Below are positions 34,854 through 43,724 of a stretch of 64,000 bases of DNA, piece by piece (the stretch's first letter is position 1; each line of letters starts with the position of its first letter). The notes below the pieces were generated by a model. That model saw only the letters and a list, made by a program, of their open reading frames with translations, had not been told where the DNA came from and searched no databases. Location: assembly GCF_035599575.1 (NCBI RefSeq), contig NZ_CP141179.1, forward strand, positions 3,162,001-3,226,000, read 5' to 3'. A program made the translations under genes and the position numbers. This DNA is from Roseovarius sp. Pro17 (GTDB lineage Bacteria > Pseudomonadota > Alphaproteobacteria > Rhodobacterales > Rhodobacteraceae).

Positions 34854-35834
34854 TTATGCGGCTTGTTTCTGGTGTTGCAAGCGGCGCTGTCGGATTGTCT
34901 GTTTCTTGATCTTCTCCCTTTCCCTGAGAATGGCTTTATCGCGGCCGAAGTAGACGTCGGCGGGTGTGACGTTGTTCAGACTCTCGTGGTATCGTTGGTT
35001 ATTGTAATATTCGACGAAGGCCCCGATCTGCTGCTCGAGATCGCCGGGCAGGTAGTAATTCTCCAGCAGAACCCGGTTCTTCATAGTTTGGTGCCAGCGT
35101 TCGATCTTGCCTTGTGTCTGTGGGTGGAATGGCGCCCCGCGGACGTGCGTCATTTTGTGATCCTCCAGCCAATCGGCCAGATCGCCAGAGATATAGCATG
35201 AGCCGTTGTCGCTGAGCAGCCGCGGCTTGTGGCGCACGACCGCCTGGTCGCAACCCGATTCCGCCAGAGCCAACTCGATAGTGTCGGTCACATCGGCAGC
35301 ACGCATGGTGCTGCAGAGCTTCCACGCAATGATGTAGCGGCTGTAATCGTCCAGGATCGTGCTGAGGTAATACCAGCCCCACCCGATGATCTTGAAGTAG
35401 GTGAAATCGGTCTGCCACATCTGGTTGATTGCCGTGGTTTTGTCTTTAAACTCGTCGGCCGCCTTGATCACCACATGCGCGGGCGCCGTGATCAGGTCAG
35501 CTTCCTTCAGAATACGATATGCTGATGATTCAGATATAAAATACCGCTTCTCGTCGGTGTATTTCACCGCCAGCTCCCGTGTCGTCAGGGCCTCAAATTC
35601 CAGCGCGAACTCGATCAAATCATCGCGCCGATCCTGTGGAATACGGTTCCAGACAGAACCTGGACGGGGTGCGTGGTCCGCCAGGGCATCAAGGCCGCCG
35701 TCGACATAACGATCATACCAACGGTAGAAGGTCGCGCGCGGGATGCCCAGCATGTCGAGGGTCTGCCTGGCCGGTAGATGTGAGCCTTCAACCGTTCGGA
35801 TGATTTCCAGCTTCTCGGACGCGGGATACCTCAT
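34854..35834 (-). CDS. IS3-family transposase OrfB (DDE integrase)
   Basis: 326 residues. The N-terminal helix-turn-helix (LPARQTLDMLGIPRATFYRWYDRY) is followed by an rve-type core. QMWQTDFTYFKIIGWGWYYL carries the first Asp, LLSDNGSCYI the second Asp, and HPQTQGKIERWHQTMKNRVL the Glu, so the DDE triad is complete. The C-terminal YYNNQRYHESLNNVTPADVYFG is the standard end of the domain. Its ATG overlaps the orfA stop (ATGA), consistent with coupling. All motifs are intact, so it could be active. Confidence 0.93.
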   Translation of the reverse strand: MRYPASEKLEIIRTVEGSHLPARQTLDMLGIPRATFYRWYDRYVDGGLDALADHAPRPGSVWNRIPQDRRDDLIEFALEFEALTTRELAVKYTDEKRYFISESSAYRILKEADLITAPAHVVIKAADEFKDKTTAINQMWQTDFTYFKIIGWGWYYLSTILDDYSRYIIAWKLCSTMRAADVTDTIELALAESGCDQAVVRHKPRLLSDNGSCYISGDLADWLEDHKMTHVRGAPFHPQTQGKIERWHQTMKNRVLLENYYLPGDLEQQIGAFVEYYNNQRYHESLNNVTPADVYFGRDKAILREREKIKKQTIRQRRLQHQKQAA

Positions 35835-36205
35835 TTCTCTGCCTCCCCAGCCCCTGTCATGCTTTTTTTGAGCAGACGGTTCTCAAGGGTCAGGTCTGCC
35901 ACGCATTCCTTCAGGGCAAGTGACTCCGAGCGCAGATCTTTGACTTCTGGCGACGTTGCCTGCCGGGCCGTGTCGCCGGACAATCGCCGCTTGCCAGCCT
36001 CAAGGAATTCCTTCGACCAGCTGTAATATAGGCTTTCGGCGATGCCTTCACGGCGACAGAGCACCGAAATGCTCTCTTCGCCTCGCAGACCCGCCAAGAC
36101 GATGCGGATCTTCTCCTCAGCCGAATAGGTCTGACGGGTCTTGCGGCGGATGTTCTTGACCAGCTTGTCAGCTGCGTCCTTAGACGTTCCGGATTTCTTG
36201 TTCAT
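35831..36205 (-). CDS. IS3-family transposase OrfA (helix-turn-helix)
   Basis: 124 residues from the ATG at 36205, chosen because GGAG lies 7 nt upstream; the frame remains open to 36253. RQTYSAEEKIRIVLAGLRGE then VLCRREGIAESLYYSWSKEF is the typical HTH of IS3/IS911 OrfA, and the C terminus (SLALKECVADLTLENRLLKK) is the leucine-zipper region used for multimerisation. It provides end binding for the OrfB product. Confidence 0.92.
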   Translation of the reverse strand: MNKKSGTSKDAADKLVKNIRRKTRQTYSAEEKIRIVLAGLRGEESISVLCRREGIAESLYYSWSKEFLEAGKRRLSGDTARQATSPEVKDLRSESLALKECVADLTLENRLLKKSMTGAGEAEK

Positions 36206-36425
36206 CTTCACTCCATGAAGGTTACGATGAACCAGAAATCCTCCGTTGTTCAATTCCTCAAATCTGTCCCACAGGCGCTGACGTCAGACAGATCGTGCCT
36301 TCATTTGCCCGTCCTTTGCTTGGGCAGACTCTATACAAGTCTGGAGAAGTTTTAAGGGCGCAGGCTAGCGGCACGAGGAATGAGTCATAAGAGATCAACT
36401 CGCCGTCCACGAAAGCGGCGGGATC

Positions 36426-38696
36426 TCAGCCTGGATCAATGGTGCGGTCGGTCGCCTCGAGCATCCGGGAGATGTTTTCGCGCGCCCCAGCACTTTGCTC
36501 CAACAGTATTCGGTTGCGTGCCAAGGTTGCTGTCGAGTCAGCATTTCTCTCAAAACTCATGTCCCCAATCACTTCGTTCAGAACTGGGCCTGCGAAGTCC
36601 TTCGCATCACCCCATTCTTCAGCAAGCAGCGCTTCACGAAGCGCGTCATCAGTTTTGCCAAGTGAGATGTAGAGAGCATGCGCAGATCGATGCTCGCCCA
36701 ATTGGGAGTATGCATCTGCGCGCAAACCATCGGCATCCGGTCCCGATAGCCCAAGAACGTTTACCATTGCGGCGCGAGGCAACGACTGCGCCAAGTTGAT
36801 CTTGGCTCGTAAGATGCGTCGCTCCTGCAGAGCCTCTCCATCGACGGCGCCAGAGATATAAGTCAATGCTTCTTTGTAGAAGCCTAAAGAAGCTAGCCTT
36901 TCAGATATTTTGTTGGCGATCGGATTGGATATGCCAGATGAGGTCGAGGCATTCGGCAGCATAAAATGCTTGAGAAAGACAAGATCACCAGCGTTCTTGA
37001 CGGTGTAAGACGCGACAATGTCGGCGGTCCTTTCAAACGACTCGCGGTCTTCCTCGTCAACCCTTGCCTTCATCTCGTCGAATGCAGAGTCGTAGAGGCC
37101 AGCGGCAGCCAGAGCTCCGATGTATGCGCGCGCGAGGTCGGGACCTATGGCCGTATCGCGTTGCTCTTGTGCATATCCGCCAACCAGATCGACCATCTCG
37201 GCCGACACCGGATCACCAACCCACAGACGCGTGTTGATCCTGTCAATTAACGCTGTGGCAGACGAATCGCTGTTCGACTCGACGACTGCTTTCAGCTGCA
37301 TGTCGGCGGACTGAGCGCGACCCAAAGACATCTCCGTTTCGGCCCGAGCGAGCGCATGAGGTGGTGTTTGTGGGCCAACATGCCGGTCAAGTAAACGCAA
37401 TATACGCGCCGCGGCGGCACCATGGTTTCCACCGGATAGTATCCTGGCCAAGCGGGCACCAAGCAATTCTCTGAGATGATCGGGATAACGGACGAGCGCA
37501 CGTAGAATCGCATCGATATTGGGCAGTCGATCCGGGCCAATCTGACCAACCGCCAGTGTTGACCATAGCGCCGCATCGGAATCGCAGTCCATCTGCTGCG
37601 CAAAAATCGGGCTGTCTGTCCTCTCAAAATCGATCAATTGCGCCATGGTCAGAACGACGTCGCCAGCATCGCTTTCAGCATTGGTAGTTTCTAGAATCTG
37701 TATCGCTTCGACTCCGAACCCGAAAAAGGCGTACAGACGCGCCATGTCCAAAGCAGCATCAGCTCTGTATCGGTCGAATTCTTCTGTCAGCGCTCTTCTT
37801 GCGGGACCAACCTGCTCGGCAAAGGTCGCGGTCGTCCCCCAAGCGCCGACGTCCATTAGTTCGTCTGCGACGCATGGTCGACCTAAAATATTCTGCAAAT
37901 GTGGAGATTTTTCTTTCAGGAATTCTGGATTTGCACCGGTCCTAGTATCCAAATTGACCTGCATTTGCTTAGCCGCCCCACTCGCGCGCGATGCTGTTAG
38001 TGAGCCCGTTTTTTTGGCAGCCTCGTAGTCCTTACGCCTCGTGTGGATCCTAACATCGGCCTCAATCAGCCCCAAGGTCGCCGCCCGCGAGATGCTCTCT
38101 GCGATCGACCGCCGCGCTTGATCAATCTTCTGATCTTGCATCACTGTGGTCCCGCCTAATGATGGGTTAGAGTCGAGATATGCGCTAATCAGGGCCACCG
38201 CAGAGTCTTGCGATCCATAGGAAACTAGACCGCCCAGCGATTCCAGAACAGTGGTCCGCCGCGCCCGCGAATCGGCCTTATCCGTCGCAGCATCCAGCAT
38301 CGTTTCAGCATCCGGACTCTCATTGTGGCTATCCCGAACATCGATAACCAACATGGACGAACCGTGCCAAAATATGTCCAGATCGCAATTGCAGTTCATG
38401 CCCAGTCGCACTCCGGACCCATTTTCCAGAGCATCAATCGAAGCCAGACGGTCCCCCGAAATTCGATCAAAGGCTTGACTGACATCGATCAAGAGTTTGC
38501 CACTACCGAAAATAATTTCTCTACTTTTCCCCGAACCAGTGCTTTTCCAGGGCATCCGTCGCGGAAGATCGACGACCACCCTCGTGTAACCATTATGTTC
38601 TCCAGACCGCACCAGCGCCTGCTGCGCTTTCAGCTGCGGTGCGCCAAGCGCCAAAACGGCGGCAAAAGCAAAAGCGATTAGTTTCAATACCTTCAT
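36426..38696 (-). CDS. Periplasmic motility-associated protein with AMIN-like N terminus (MotC-like position)
   Basis: 756 residues. A signal peptide (LIAFAFAAVLALGAPQLKA) sends it to the periplasm. Residues 25-125 (LVRSGEHNGYTRVVVDLPRR; IIFGSGKLLIDVSQAF) look like an AMIN-type domain, as found in cell-wall-associated proteins. The remaining 600 residues are alpha-helical with TPR-like spacing, Ala/Leu/Asp-rich. The ATG overlaps the motA stop (ATGA), so it is coupled to the stator gene. In rhizobia a periplasmic MotC lies in the corresponding place and modulates the stator; shared function here is an inference, since I see no diagnostic MotC sequence. It is the last gene before the IS region. 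Confidence 0.62.
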   Translation of the reverse strand: MKVLKLIAFAFAAVLALGAPQLKAQQALVRSGEHNGYTRVVVDLPRRMPWKSTGSGKSREIIFGSGKLLIDVSQAFDRISGDRLASIDALENGSGVRLGMNCNCDLDIFWHGSSMLVIDVRDSHNESPDAETMLDAATDKADSRARRTTVLESLGGLVSYGSQDSAVALISAYLDSNPSLGGTTVMQDQKIDQARRSIAESISRAATLGLIEADVRIHTRRKDYEAAKKTGSLTASRASGAAKQMQVNLDTRTGANPEFLKEKSPHLQNILGRPCVADELMDVGAWGTTATFAEQVGPARRALTEEFDRYRADAALDMARLYAFFGFGVEAIQILETTNAESDAGDVVLTMAQLIDFERTDSPIFAQQMDCDSDAALWSTLAVGQIGPDRLPNIDAILRALVRYPDHLRELLGARLARILSGGNHGAAAARILRLLDRHVGPQTPPHALARAETEMSLGRAQSADMQLKAVVESNSDSSATALIDRINTRLWVGDPVSAEMVDLVGGYAQEQRDTAIGPDLARAYIGALAAAGLYDSAFDEMKARVDEEDRESFERTADIVASYTVKNAGDLVFLKHFMLPNASTSSGISNPIANKISERLASLGFYKEALTYISGAVDGEALQERRILRAKINLAQSLPRAAMVNVLGLSGPDADGLRADAYSQLGEHRSAHALYISLGKTDDALREALLAEEWGDAKDFAGPVLNEVIGDMSFERNADSTATLARNRILLEQSAGARENISRMLEATDRTIDPG

Positions 38697-39577
38697 GCCG
38701 CGTCCTGCTTGACCATCTTGAGAGACTCTTCCAAATCACCGAAGGTCGGTCTGCAGTGGGAAGGTGTATTTTGCCGGCCGACTTCAATGCAAATATTCGT
38801 CGCATGATTGTGAAGATTGGCGACCAGTACCTCGCGTATCAGCTGGTAAAAATGCGCATCCTCTTCAATGACAGCTTTGACCTTTGCAGCGAAGGGACCA
38901 ACCAGACCGTACGCTAGAAAAACGCCCAAAAACGTGCCCACCAATGCGCCGCCGATCATTTTACCCAGTATTTCAGGAGGCTGGTCGATTGACGCCATGG
39001 TCTTGATCACACCAAGCACGGCAGCGACGATGCCCAAGGCTGGCAAGCCGTCCGCGACAGTTTGCAGGGCGTGGCTGGAATGAAGCGCATGTTGCAGCGT
39101 TGCATCCATCCTTTTTTCCAGCACTTCCTCTACCTGATGCGGATCGTCGTAGTTCATTGAGGCCGAGCGCAACGTGTCGCTTATGAGAGCAACAGCCTCC
39201 TTGTCGGCCAAAATCCTTGGGTATTTACTGAAAATAGAGGAGTCCTCCGGCGCTTCTATATGCTCTTCAATGGCAACCGGGTTCTGCCTTCCCAAACGCA
39301 CCAGTTCGAAGAGAAGGCAAAGAAGATCGCGATAGTCGCCCTGCTTCCATTTCGCCCCCTTGAACACCTTGCCGATGTCTTTGATCGTATGTTTGACGGC
39401 GGCCATGTCGTTGCCAAGCAAGAACGCTCCAGTTGCAGCGCCACCAATCATCATCATTTCGAAGGGAAGCGACTTCATGATAATGCCAAGCTTGCCGCCC
39501 GCTGCCAAATAGCCTCCGAACACCATCACAAAGATGACCACGATACCGATAAGACCGAGCATTGTTTTCTCCGACAA
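38693..39577 (-). CDS. motA: Flagellar motor stator protein MotA
   Basis: 294 residues with four membrane segments: 6-27 (MLGLIGIVVIFVMVFGGYLA), about 34-52, about 168-192 (LPALGIVAAVLGVIKTMASI) and about 203-225 (MIGGALVGTFLGVFLAYGLVGP). The cytoplasmic loop keeps the Arg/Glu-rich portion that touches FliG (FELVRLGRQNP; LEKRMDATLQHA). With MotB it forms the proton channel that powers flagellar rotation. It is followed in coupled fashion by the 756-aa periplasmic gene and preceded by a MotE-like gene. MotB itself is far away at 55291-56124. Confidence 0.96.
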   Translation of the reverse strand: MSEKTMLGLIGIVVIFVMVFGGYLAAGGKLGIIMKSLPFEMMMIGGAATGAFLLGNDMAAVKHTIKDIGKVFKGAKWKQGDYRDLLCLLFELVRLGRQNPVAIEEHIEAPEDSSIFSKYPRILADKEAVALISDTLRSASMNYDDPHQVEEVLEKRMDATLQHALHSSHALQTVADGLPALGIVAAVLGVIKTMASIDQPPEILGKMIGGALVGTFLGVFLAYGLVGPFAAKVKAVIEEDAHFYQLIREVLVANLHNHATNICIEVGRQNTPSHCRPTFGDLEESLKMVKQDAA

Positions 39578-39633
39578 CGAATTTGGCAGCAGACTGCCCG
39601 TTTCAGGTTAAGATTGGCTGAGCATCCGGCAGA

Positions 39634-40227
39634 TCATTCTTTCGGGGCGCCAGCGTTGCGACCGGCAAGTACGACCGAGAACATGTGCGCAGCCTGTGGA
39701 CTGAGCCCCGCCATGATTCCCGCTGCTGCCTCGGGTCGCATCCGTCCAAGAAAGCCTGCCGCAAAATCGGGATTCATCTCCTCAAAAAGAGCCGCAGCCT
39801 GTTTGGGCTTCATGCTCTCGTAGACCTTCGTCAAACGTTCGACATCACTTTCGGCGGCGGTATCGGCCATCGTCAAAGTCTGGCGCAGCTCTTCTTCAGC
39901 CTCCTGCAGGCGGGCGAGCTTGCTTTCGATCTGCCGATCGGCCAGCTTTAGCGCCTGTCGACGATCTTCAATCTCGCTTTCCTCCTTCTTGATGCGCGCC
40001 TCTCGCGACTGAAAACTCTTCAGCATGTCATGCAAATCATCATCCGTGGCGCAGGCCGACGACGTATTGCCCGGCGTGCTTTCGAATGGCGCATCTGCGA
40101 CGCGCGCCCAAGCCTGACCGGCATCTCCACCAAGCCGTAGAGCCGCAGAAGCGACAAGCAATCCAGAGATCATCATCAGCCCTCCGCGTACCGTCCTTTT
40201 GCGTCTGCTCTTTCCTGTTCGACTCAT
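39634..40227 (-). CDS. MotE-like periplasmic chaperone of the motor
   Basis: 197 residues. A membrane or signal segment (GLMMISGLLVASAALRLGGD, about 16-36) precedes a long coiled coil (FQSREARIKKEESEIEDRRQ and onward, about 70-130) and a small C-terminal domain with repeated AAxxFEEMNPDFAAGFLGRM and AAAGIMAGLSPQ, an MgtE-N/MotE-type motif. In rhizobia MotE is a chaperone for periplasmic MotC, which fits the large periplasmic protein encoded two genes downstream. The start overlaps the preceding stop. Confidence 0.78.
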   Translation of the reverse strand: MSRTGKSRRKRTVRGGLMMISGLLVASAALRLGGDAGQAWARVADAPFESTPGNTSSACATDDDLHDMLKSFQSREARIKKEESEIEDRRQALKLADRQIESKLARLQEAEEELRQTLTMADTAAESDVERLTKVYESMKPKQAAALFEEMNPDFAAGFLGRMRPEAAAGIMAGLSPQAAHMFSVVLAGRNAGAPKE

Positions 40228-40589
40228 TGGGACGCTCCGGCCGAGTCATGACGGCGAAAGATCGGGCCCAGTGGCGATTTCACTTCAGGTGCCGGTTGCG
40301 CGGCCGGCGGCAGATCATGCATCGAGGCGACCATCAACTCCAGGCGTTTGGCAACGCTTTCGGCACGGTCGGTCAGGTTCTCCAGCGAGTCACCCGAGGC
40401 ACCAGCAGTTGCCTGCGCGGCCTCCAGCGCTCTGGTCAAATCATCAACCTGCACCGACAGCACGGCCACTGCCCCGCCAACTCCGGTCTCGAGATCGGTA
40501 AAACGGCTGAGACGCCGCGAAAGGATGTAGCAGTAAAAGCCTGCGCCCAGCGCGCCAGCAACCAAAAAAATATCGGCGATCAGTTCCAT
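40224..40589 (-). CDS. Membrane-anchored hypothetical protein of the flagellar operon
   Basis: 121 residues. One N-terminal membrane segment (LIADIFLVAGALGAGFYCYIL) is followed by a predicted helical, coiled-coil-prone region (LSVQVDDLTRALEAAQATAG; DRAESVAKRLELMVASM) and a Pro/Ala-rich tail. No enzyme motif is seen. It lies between fliL and the motE-like gene with overlaps on one side and 9 bp on the other, so it is part of the motor/basal-body operon. Function unknown. Confidence 0.75.
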   Translation of the reverse strand: MELIADIFLVAGALGAGFYCYILSRRLSRFTDLETGVGGAVAVLSVQVDDLTRALEAAQATAGASGDSLENLTDRAESVAKRLELMVASMHDLPPAAQPAPEVKSPLGPIFRRHDSAGASQ

Positions 40590-40598
40590 TTTTCGTCC

Positions 40599-41099
40599 TC
40601 AGTTCAATACAAATTCCATGATGAGCAAATCGTTGATCCGCCCTTCGCCCGTCACAACCTGCAAACGGCGCAGCATCTGTGCACGTAGGCGCGTCAACGC
40701 AGCCTTGTCGGTCAGGTCGCCGATTGCCAGCGCGCGCAGATATGAATTCAGCACATCGACCACACGCGGCATCAATTTCTCGACTTCCGCGAGATGATCC
40801 GGCGCGACTTCCAGCTGGGCGCGAAACCTCAGATGCTTGCCTGAGGCACCATCGCCCAGCGAGATCACCAACGGCTCTACCGGTACATATGCGATGTCGG
40901 GCATCGCACCGATCGCCGCATGATCATCGACCTTGCGGGTCGCGACCCCGGACTGCGATTCGCGGCCTAGGATCAGCCCCGACCAGACCGCGTAAAATCC
41001 GCCACCCGCCCCGGCAAGCGCCAACACCAAGCCAAGTATCAAAGGCATTTTCGAACGTTTGGCGGGTTTTTCGCCCTCGCCTGTCTTTTTATCAGCCAT
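40599..41099 (-). CDS. fliL: Flagellar basal body-associated protein FliL
   Basis: 166 residues from the ATG at 41099, supported by GAGG about 9 nt upstream; the frame is open to 41144 without a better signal. A Lys/Glu-rich cytoplasmic stretch precedes one membrane helix (PLILGLVLALAGAGGGFYAVW). The periplasmic domain has YVPVEPLVISLGDG, LRFRAQLEVAPDHLAEVEKLMPRVVDVLNSYLR and a C-terminal INDLLIMEFVLN, all typical of FliL. It surrounds and supports stator units at the basal body. It heads the minus-strand motor operon and is divergent from fliF over 122 bp that contain a CtrA-like box. Confidence 0.93.
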   Translation of the reverse strand: MADKKTGEGEKPAKRSKMPLILGLVLALAGAGGGFYAVWSGLILGRESQSGVATRKVDDHAAIGAMPDIAYVPVEPLVISLGDGASGKHLRFRAQLEVAPDHLAEVEKLMPRVVDVLNSYLRALAIGDLTDKAALTRLRAQMLRRLQVVTGEGRINDLLIMEFVLN

Positions 41100-41143
41100 G
41101 TTCCGAACCTCATTTGCGTCCGGACCAACATAGTCGGCAGGCA

Positions 41144-41158
41144 CTAACCGATTGTTAA
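41144..41158. promoter_or_regulatory. CtrA-like box between fliL and fliF
   Basis: CTAA-N7-TTAA (half-sites 41144-41147 and 41155-41158) is one mismatch from the CtrA consensus TTAA-N7-TTAA. It lies 64 bp upstream of the fliF start and 45 bp upstream of the fliL start, in the shared control region. CtrA governs flagellar genes in many alphaproteobacteria including Rhodobacterales. A second site of the same form lies upstream of flgE. Confidence 0.5.
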
Positions 41159-41221
41159 GGCTGATGGACCAATGATGACCTCACCGTCCGGCAGAACGCT
41201 GGACATGAGGAGGCAAAGAAA

Positions 41222-42841
41222 TTGCAGAATATCGCGACCCTTTGGACCGCTCTGGATCCGCGCAAACGAATCATCATTGTCCTCGCAGGCGTCGCAATCT
41301 TCGCAGCGATCGTCGGCCTATCACGCATGGCAACGACGCCCAGCCTGAACCTTCTCTACGCGGGTCTCGAAAGCGGCCCGGCCGGTGAGGTCGTGCGCGC
41401 GCTCGAACAGCGCGGTGTCAATTATGAGGTCCGAGGCGGAGCAATCTTCGTCGATTCGGCCCAACGCGACACGTTGCGTATGACCCTGGCAAGCGAGGGT
41501 TTGCCAACCAACTCCAGCCAAGGCTACGAGTTGCTCGATAGTCTCTCGGGCTTCGGCACTACGTCGCAGATGTTCGACGCAGCCTATTGGCGCGCCAAAG
41601 AAGGCGAATTAGCACGCACGATCATTGCCAATCCGTCGATCATTGCTGCGCGCGTGCACATAGCAAATACCGGTTCAAATCCATTTCAACGCGACGTGCG
41701 CCCGACGGCATCAGTCATGATCACGTCCTCTGGCGGCGAGTTGCCCGCGAAACATGCGAAAGCGCTGAAGTTTCTCGTGGCCAGCGCCGTTGCGGGGCTG
41801 ACGGCCGACGACGTGTCGGTCATAGACAGTTCAGGCGGACTCATTGGCGGCGCCGAAGAGGCGCCATCGAATGTCGGCGAGGATCGCTCTGACACGATGC
41901 GCCAGCGCGTCGAGCGCCTGCTCGAGGCGCGGGTAGGGCCTGGCAACGCAGTCGTCGAGGTCAGCGTCGATACGGTCAAGACCACTGAAATGATTCGTGA
42001 AAAAACGATCGACCCCGACAGCCGTGTTGCCATTAGCACCGACACAGAAGAGCGCACGAACTCGGCCTCAGACGAGGGCGGCGGTGACGTGACTGTGGCA
42101 TCGAATCTGCCCGATGGCGACGGCGCCGGGAGCGACAGCTCAAGTAGTCAGACAAATGAAACCCGCGAGCGCGTAAACTACGAAGTTTCGCAAACCGAGC
42201 GTGAGATCACTCAGGCCCCCGGCGCAATCAAGCGGCTCAGCGTCGCGGTTCTTGTCAACGGCACGCTGGGGCTTGATGACAGCGGCGCTCAGACGTTCCT
42301 GCCACGTCCGGAGGCCGAGATGTCGGCGCTGCGCGAGCTGGTCGCGTCCGCCGTTGGCTTTGACGAGGCGCGCGGCGACGTTATCACCCTGAAATCACTG
42401 CAATTCGAACCGCTTGCAGCACTTGGTACATCCGCCCAGCCATCATTGTTCGCATCCTTGGGTCTCGACGTCATGTCGCTAATACAGGCTGCGGTGTTAG
42501 GTCTGGTCGCGCTGATCCTCGGTCTCTTTGTCATCCGTCCGGTCTTGTCGCAATCGCAAGGCCAAGGCCCGATGGCTCTTGCCGCGCCTCGTGGCGACGG
42601 AGCGTCTGCTATCCAAGCCGCATCATCGAGCGGTACAGGGGACGCCCTAACCGGTGAAATCGACACGTCGGACATGGACGAAGCAAGCCTGCCCGTCGTG
42701 TCGGGGCGTAGCGCCATCGCCGCCAGTCATGAGGCGGGCGAAGACCCGGTCGCACGGCTTCGCGGCATGATCACCGACCGCCAAGAGGAAACCGTGGAAA
42801 TCCTGCGCTCCTGGCTTGAAGGGGAAGAGGAGAACGCATGA
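41222..42841 (+). CDS. fliF: Flagellar MS-ring protein FliF
   Basis: 539 residues. The start is a TTG at 41222: GAGGAGG lies 8 nt upstream and no in-frame ATG precedes the conserved N terminus (NIATLWTALDPRKRIIIVLAG). Membrane helix 1 is at about 18-38. The ring-building motifs follow: LYAGLESGPAGEVVRALEQRG, GELARTIIANPSIIAARVHIA and ASVMITSSGGELPAKHAKAL. The second helix is at about 420-442 (LIQAAVLGLVALILGLFVIRPV), and the C-terminal tail (DPVARLRGMITDRQEETVEILRSW) is the FliG-binding segment. It forms the base of the flagellum. The stop overlaps the next start. Confidence 0.95.
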   Translation: MQNIATLWTALDPRKRIIIVLAGVAIFAAIVGLSRMATTPSLNLLYAGLESGPAGEVVRALEQRGVNYEVRGGAIFVDSAQRDTLRMTLASEGLPTNSSQGYELLDSLSGFGTTSQMFDAAYWRAKEGELARTIIANPSIIAARVHIANTGSNPFQRDVRPTASVMITSSGGELPAKHAKALKFLVASAVAGLTADDVSVIDSSGGLIGGAEEAPSNVGEDRSDTMRQRVERLLEARVGPGNAVVEVSVDTVKTTEMIREKTIDPDSRVAISTDTEERTNSASDEGGGDVTVASNLPDGDGAGSDSSSSQTNETRERVNYEVSQTEREITQAPGAIKRLSVAVLVNGTLGLDDSGAQTFLPRPEAEMSALRELVASAVGFDEARGDVITLKSLQFEPLAALGTSAQPSLFASLGLDVMSLIQAAVLGLVALILGLFVIRPVLSQSQGQGPMALAAPRGDGASAIQAASSSGTGDALTGEIDTSDMDEASLPVVSGRSAIAASHEAGEDPVARLRGMITDRQEETVEILRSWLEGEEENA

Positions 42842-43428
42842 TGGGCATTTCACACCTACTTGAGGACTTCACCACCGAACCGGGGGCGCAGAGTATCTCG
42901 ATGAGCGATGTGTCACTCGAAGAGGAGCGGCTTGAAGCATTCGAATCCGGGTACAAGGCTGGTTGGCAGGATGCCGTCAAGGCGGCCAACGACGACGTCG
43001 ACCGCATCTCGACCGATTTCGCAGGAAACCTACAGGACATCTCATTCACCCATGCAGAAGCGCAGGCCGATCTGTTGGCTGCACTGCGCCCGTTGATGAC
43101 CGGTATGGTCAACAGCGTTCTGCCCCAACTTGCCCGCAAAACGCTAGGCGAGCGCGTCATCGAAATGCTGGCCACGATGGCAAAGGATGTCACAAGCGGC
43201 CCGATTCAGCTGATCACGGCGCCGTCAAACGCTGACACGCTCAAGACGTTGGTTGACGATCACGAGATCAAGGACGTGACGATCAGCACCGAGGTGTCAT
43301 TGGGTGATGGTCAGGTACATGTGCGCGCCGGCGGAACCGAACAGGAAATCGACCTTGATGCCGTTTTGAAACAGATCGACACGGCCGTCACCGGATTTTT
43401 CGAAGAACAAAAGAAGGATACAGCATAA
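42838..43428 (+). CDS. FliH-like flagellar export/assembly protein
   Basis: 196 residues. ESGYKAGWQDAVKAANDDVDR is the GxxxG-like region of FliH, followed by helices (FTHAEAQADLLAALRPLMTGM) and a C-terminal globular part (VHVRAGGTEQEIDLDAVLKQID) such as FliH and V-ATPase E-type proteins use to bind the FliI ATPase. The start ATG at 42838 overlaps the fliF stop (ATGATG; the second ATG at 42841 is also possible). It is cotranscribed with fliF, fliN and fliP. FliI and FliG are not in the window. Confidence 0.75.
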   Translation: MMGISHLLEDFTTEPGAQSISMSDVSLEEERLEAFESGYKAGWQDAVKAANDDVDRISTDFAGNLQDISFTHAEAQADLLAALRPLMTGMVNSVLPQLARKTLGERVIEMLATMAKDVTSGPIQLITAPSNADTLKTLVDDHEIKDVTISTEVSLGDGQVHVRAGGTEQEIDLDAVLKQIDTAVTGFFEEQKKDTA

Positions 43429-43724
43429 TGGACACGACAGTCGAAACGCCGACGCGCCACGCAGAGCCGACGAACCCGTTTTCCTCTGTACCAATCGAGA
43501 TTACGATTTCGGTCGGAAAGGCGCGCCCGTTGATCCGCGACCTGTTAAAAATGGGCAAGGACGCCGTTCTGCCGCTCGACAAGCGCGTCGATGATCCGGT
43601 GGAGCTTTATGTCGGGGACCGACTGATCGCTCGCGGCGAACTGGAAGAGATGGATGGTGAGCAGAAAGGCCAACTGGCCGTGCGTCTGACCGAAGTCGCC
43701 GATCTTCAAGACGGCTTAGCATGA
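43428..43724 (+). CDS. fliN: Flagellar motor switch protein FliN
   Basis: 98 residues, the usual length for a minimal FliN. After a 22-residue leader the SpoA/FliN domain reads VPIEITISVGKARPLIRDLLKMG, then LDKRVDDPVELYVGDRLIARGELEEMDGEQ and LAVRLTEV, with each hallmark hydrophobic-Asp/Gly position kept. It forms the base of the C-ring and takes part in direction switching and export. Start and stop both overlap the neighbours (TAATG with fliH, ATGA with fliP). Confidence 0.95.
   Translation: MDTTVETPTRHAEPTNPFSSVPIEITISVGKARPLIRDLLKMGKDAVLPLDKRVDDPVELYVGDRLIARGELEEMDGEQKGQLAVRLTEVADLQDGLA

Larger units (their letters stand above)
34800..36271 (-). mobile_element. Apparently intact IS3-family insertion sequence
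   Basis: 1472 bp. It starts TGGGACA at 34800 and ends TGTCCCA at 36265-36271, giving imperfect terminal inverted repeats of about 30 bp (7 perfect outer bases, then TTGA, CA and GGAGG matches). Between them lie orfA and orfB on the minus strand with complete catalytic motifs. No matching short target duplication is evident (AAA on the left, CAG on the right), so flanks may have rearranged. The left end lies exactly where the decayed IS407-like orfA begins. Confidence 0.8.

Noticed and set aside
36380..36799. 139-codon plus-strand ORF at the IS/motility border
   Set aside because: It is antisense to the 756-aa periplasmic gene with Arg/Ser-rich shadow composition.
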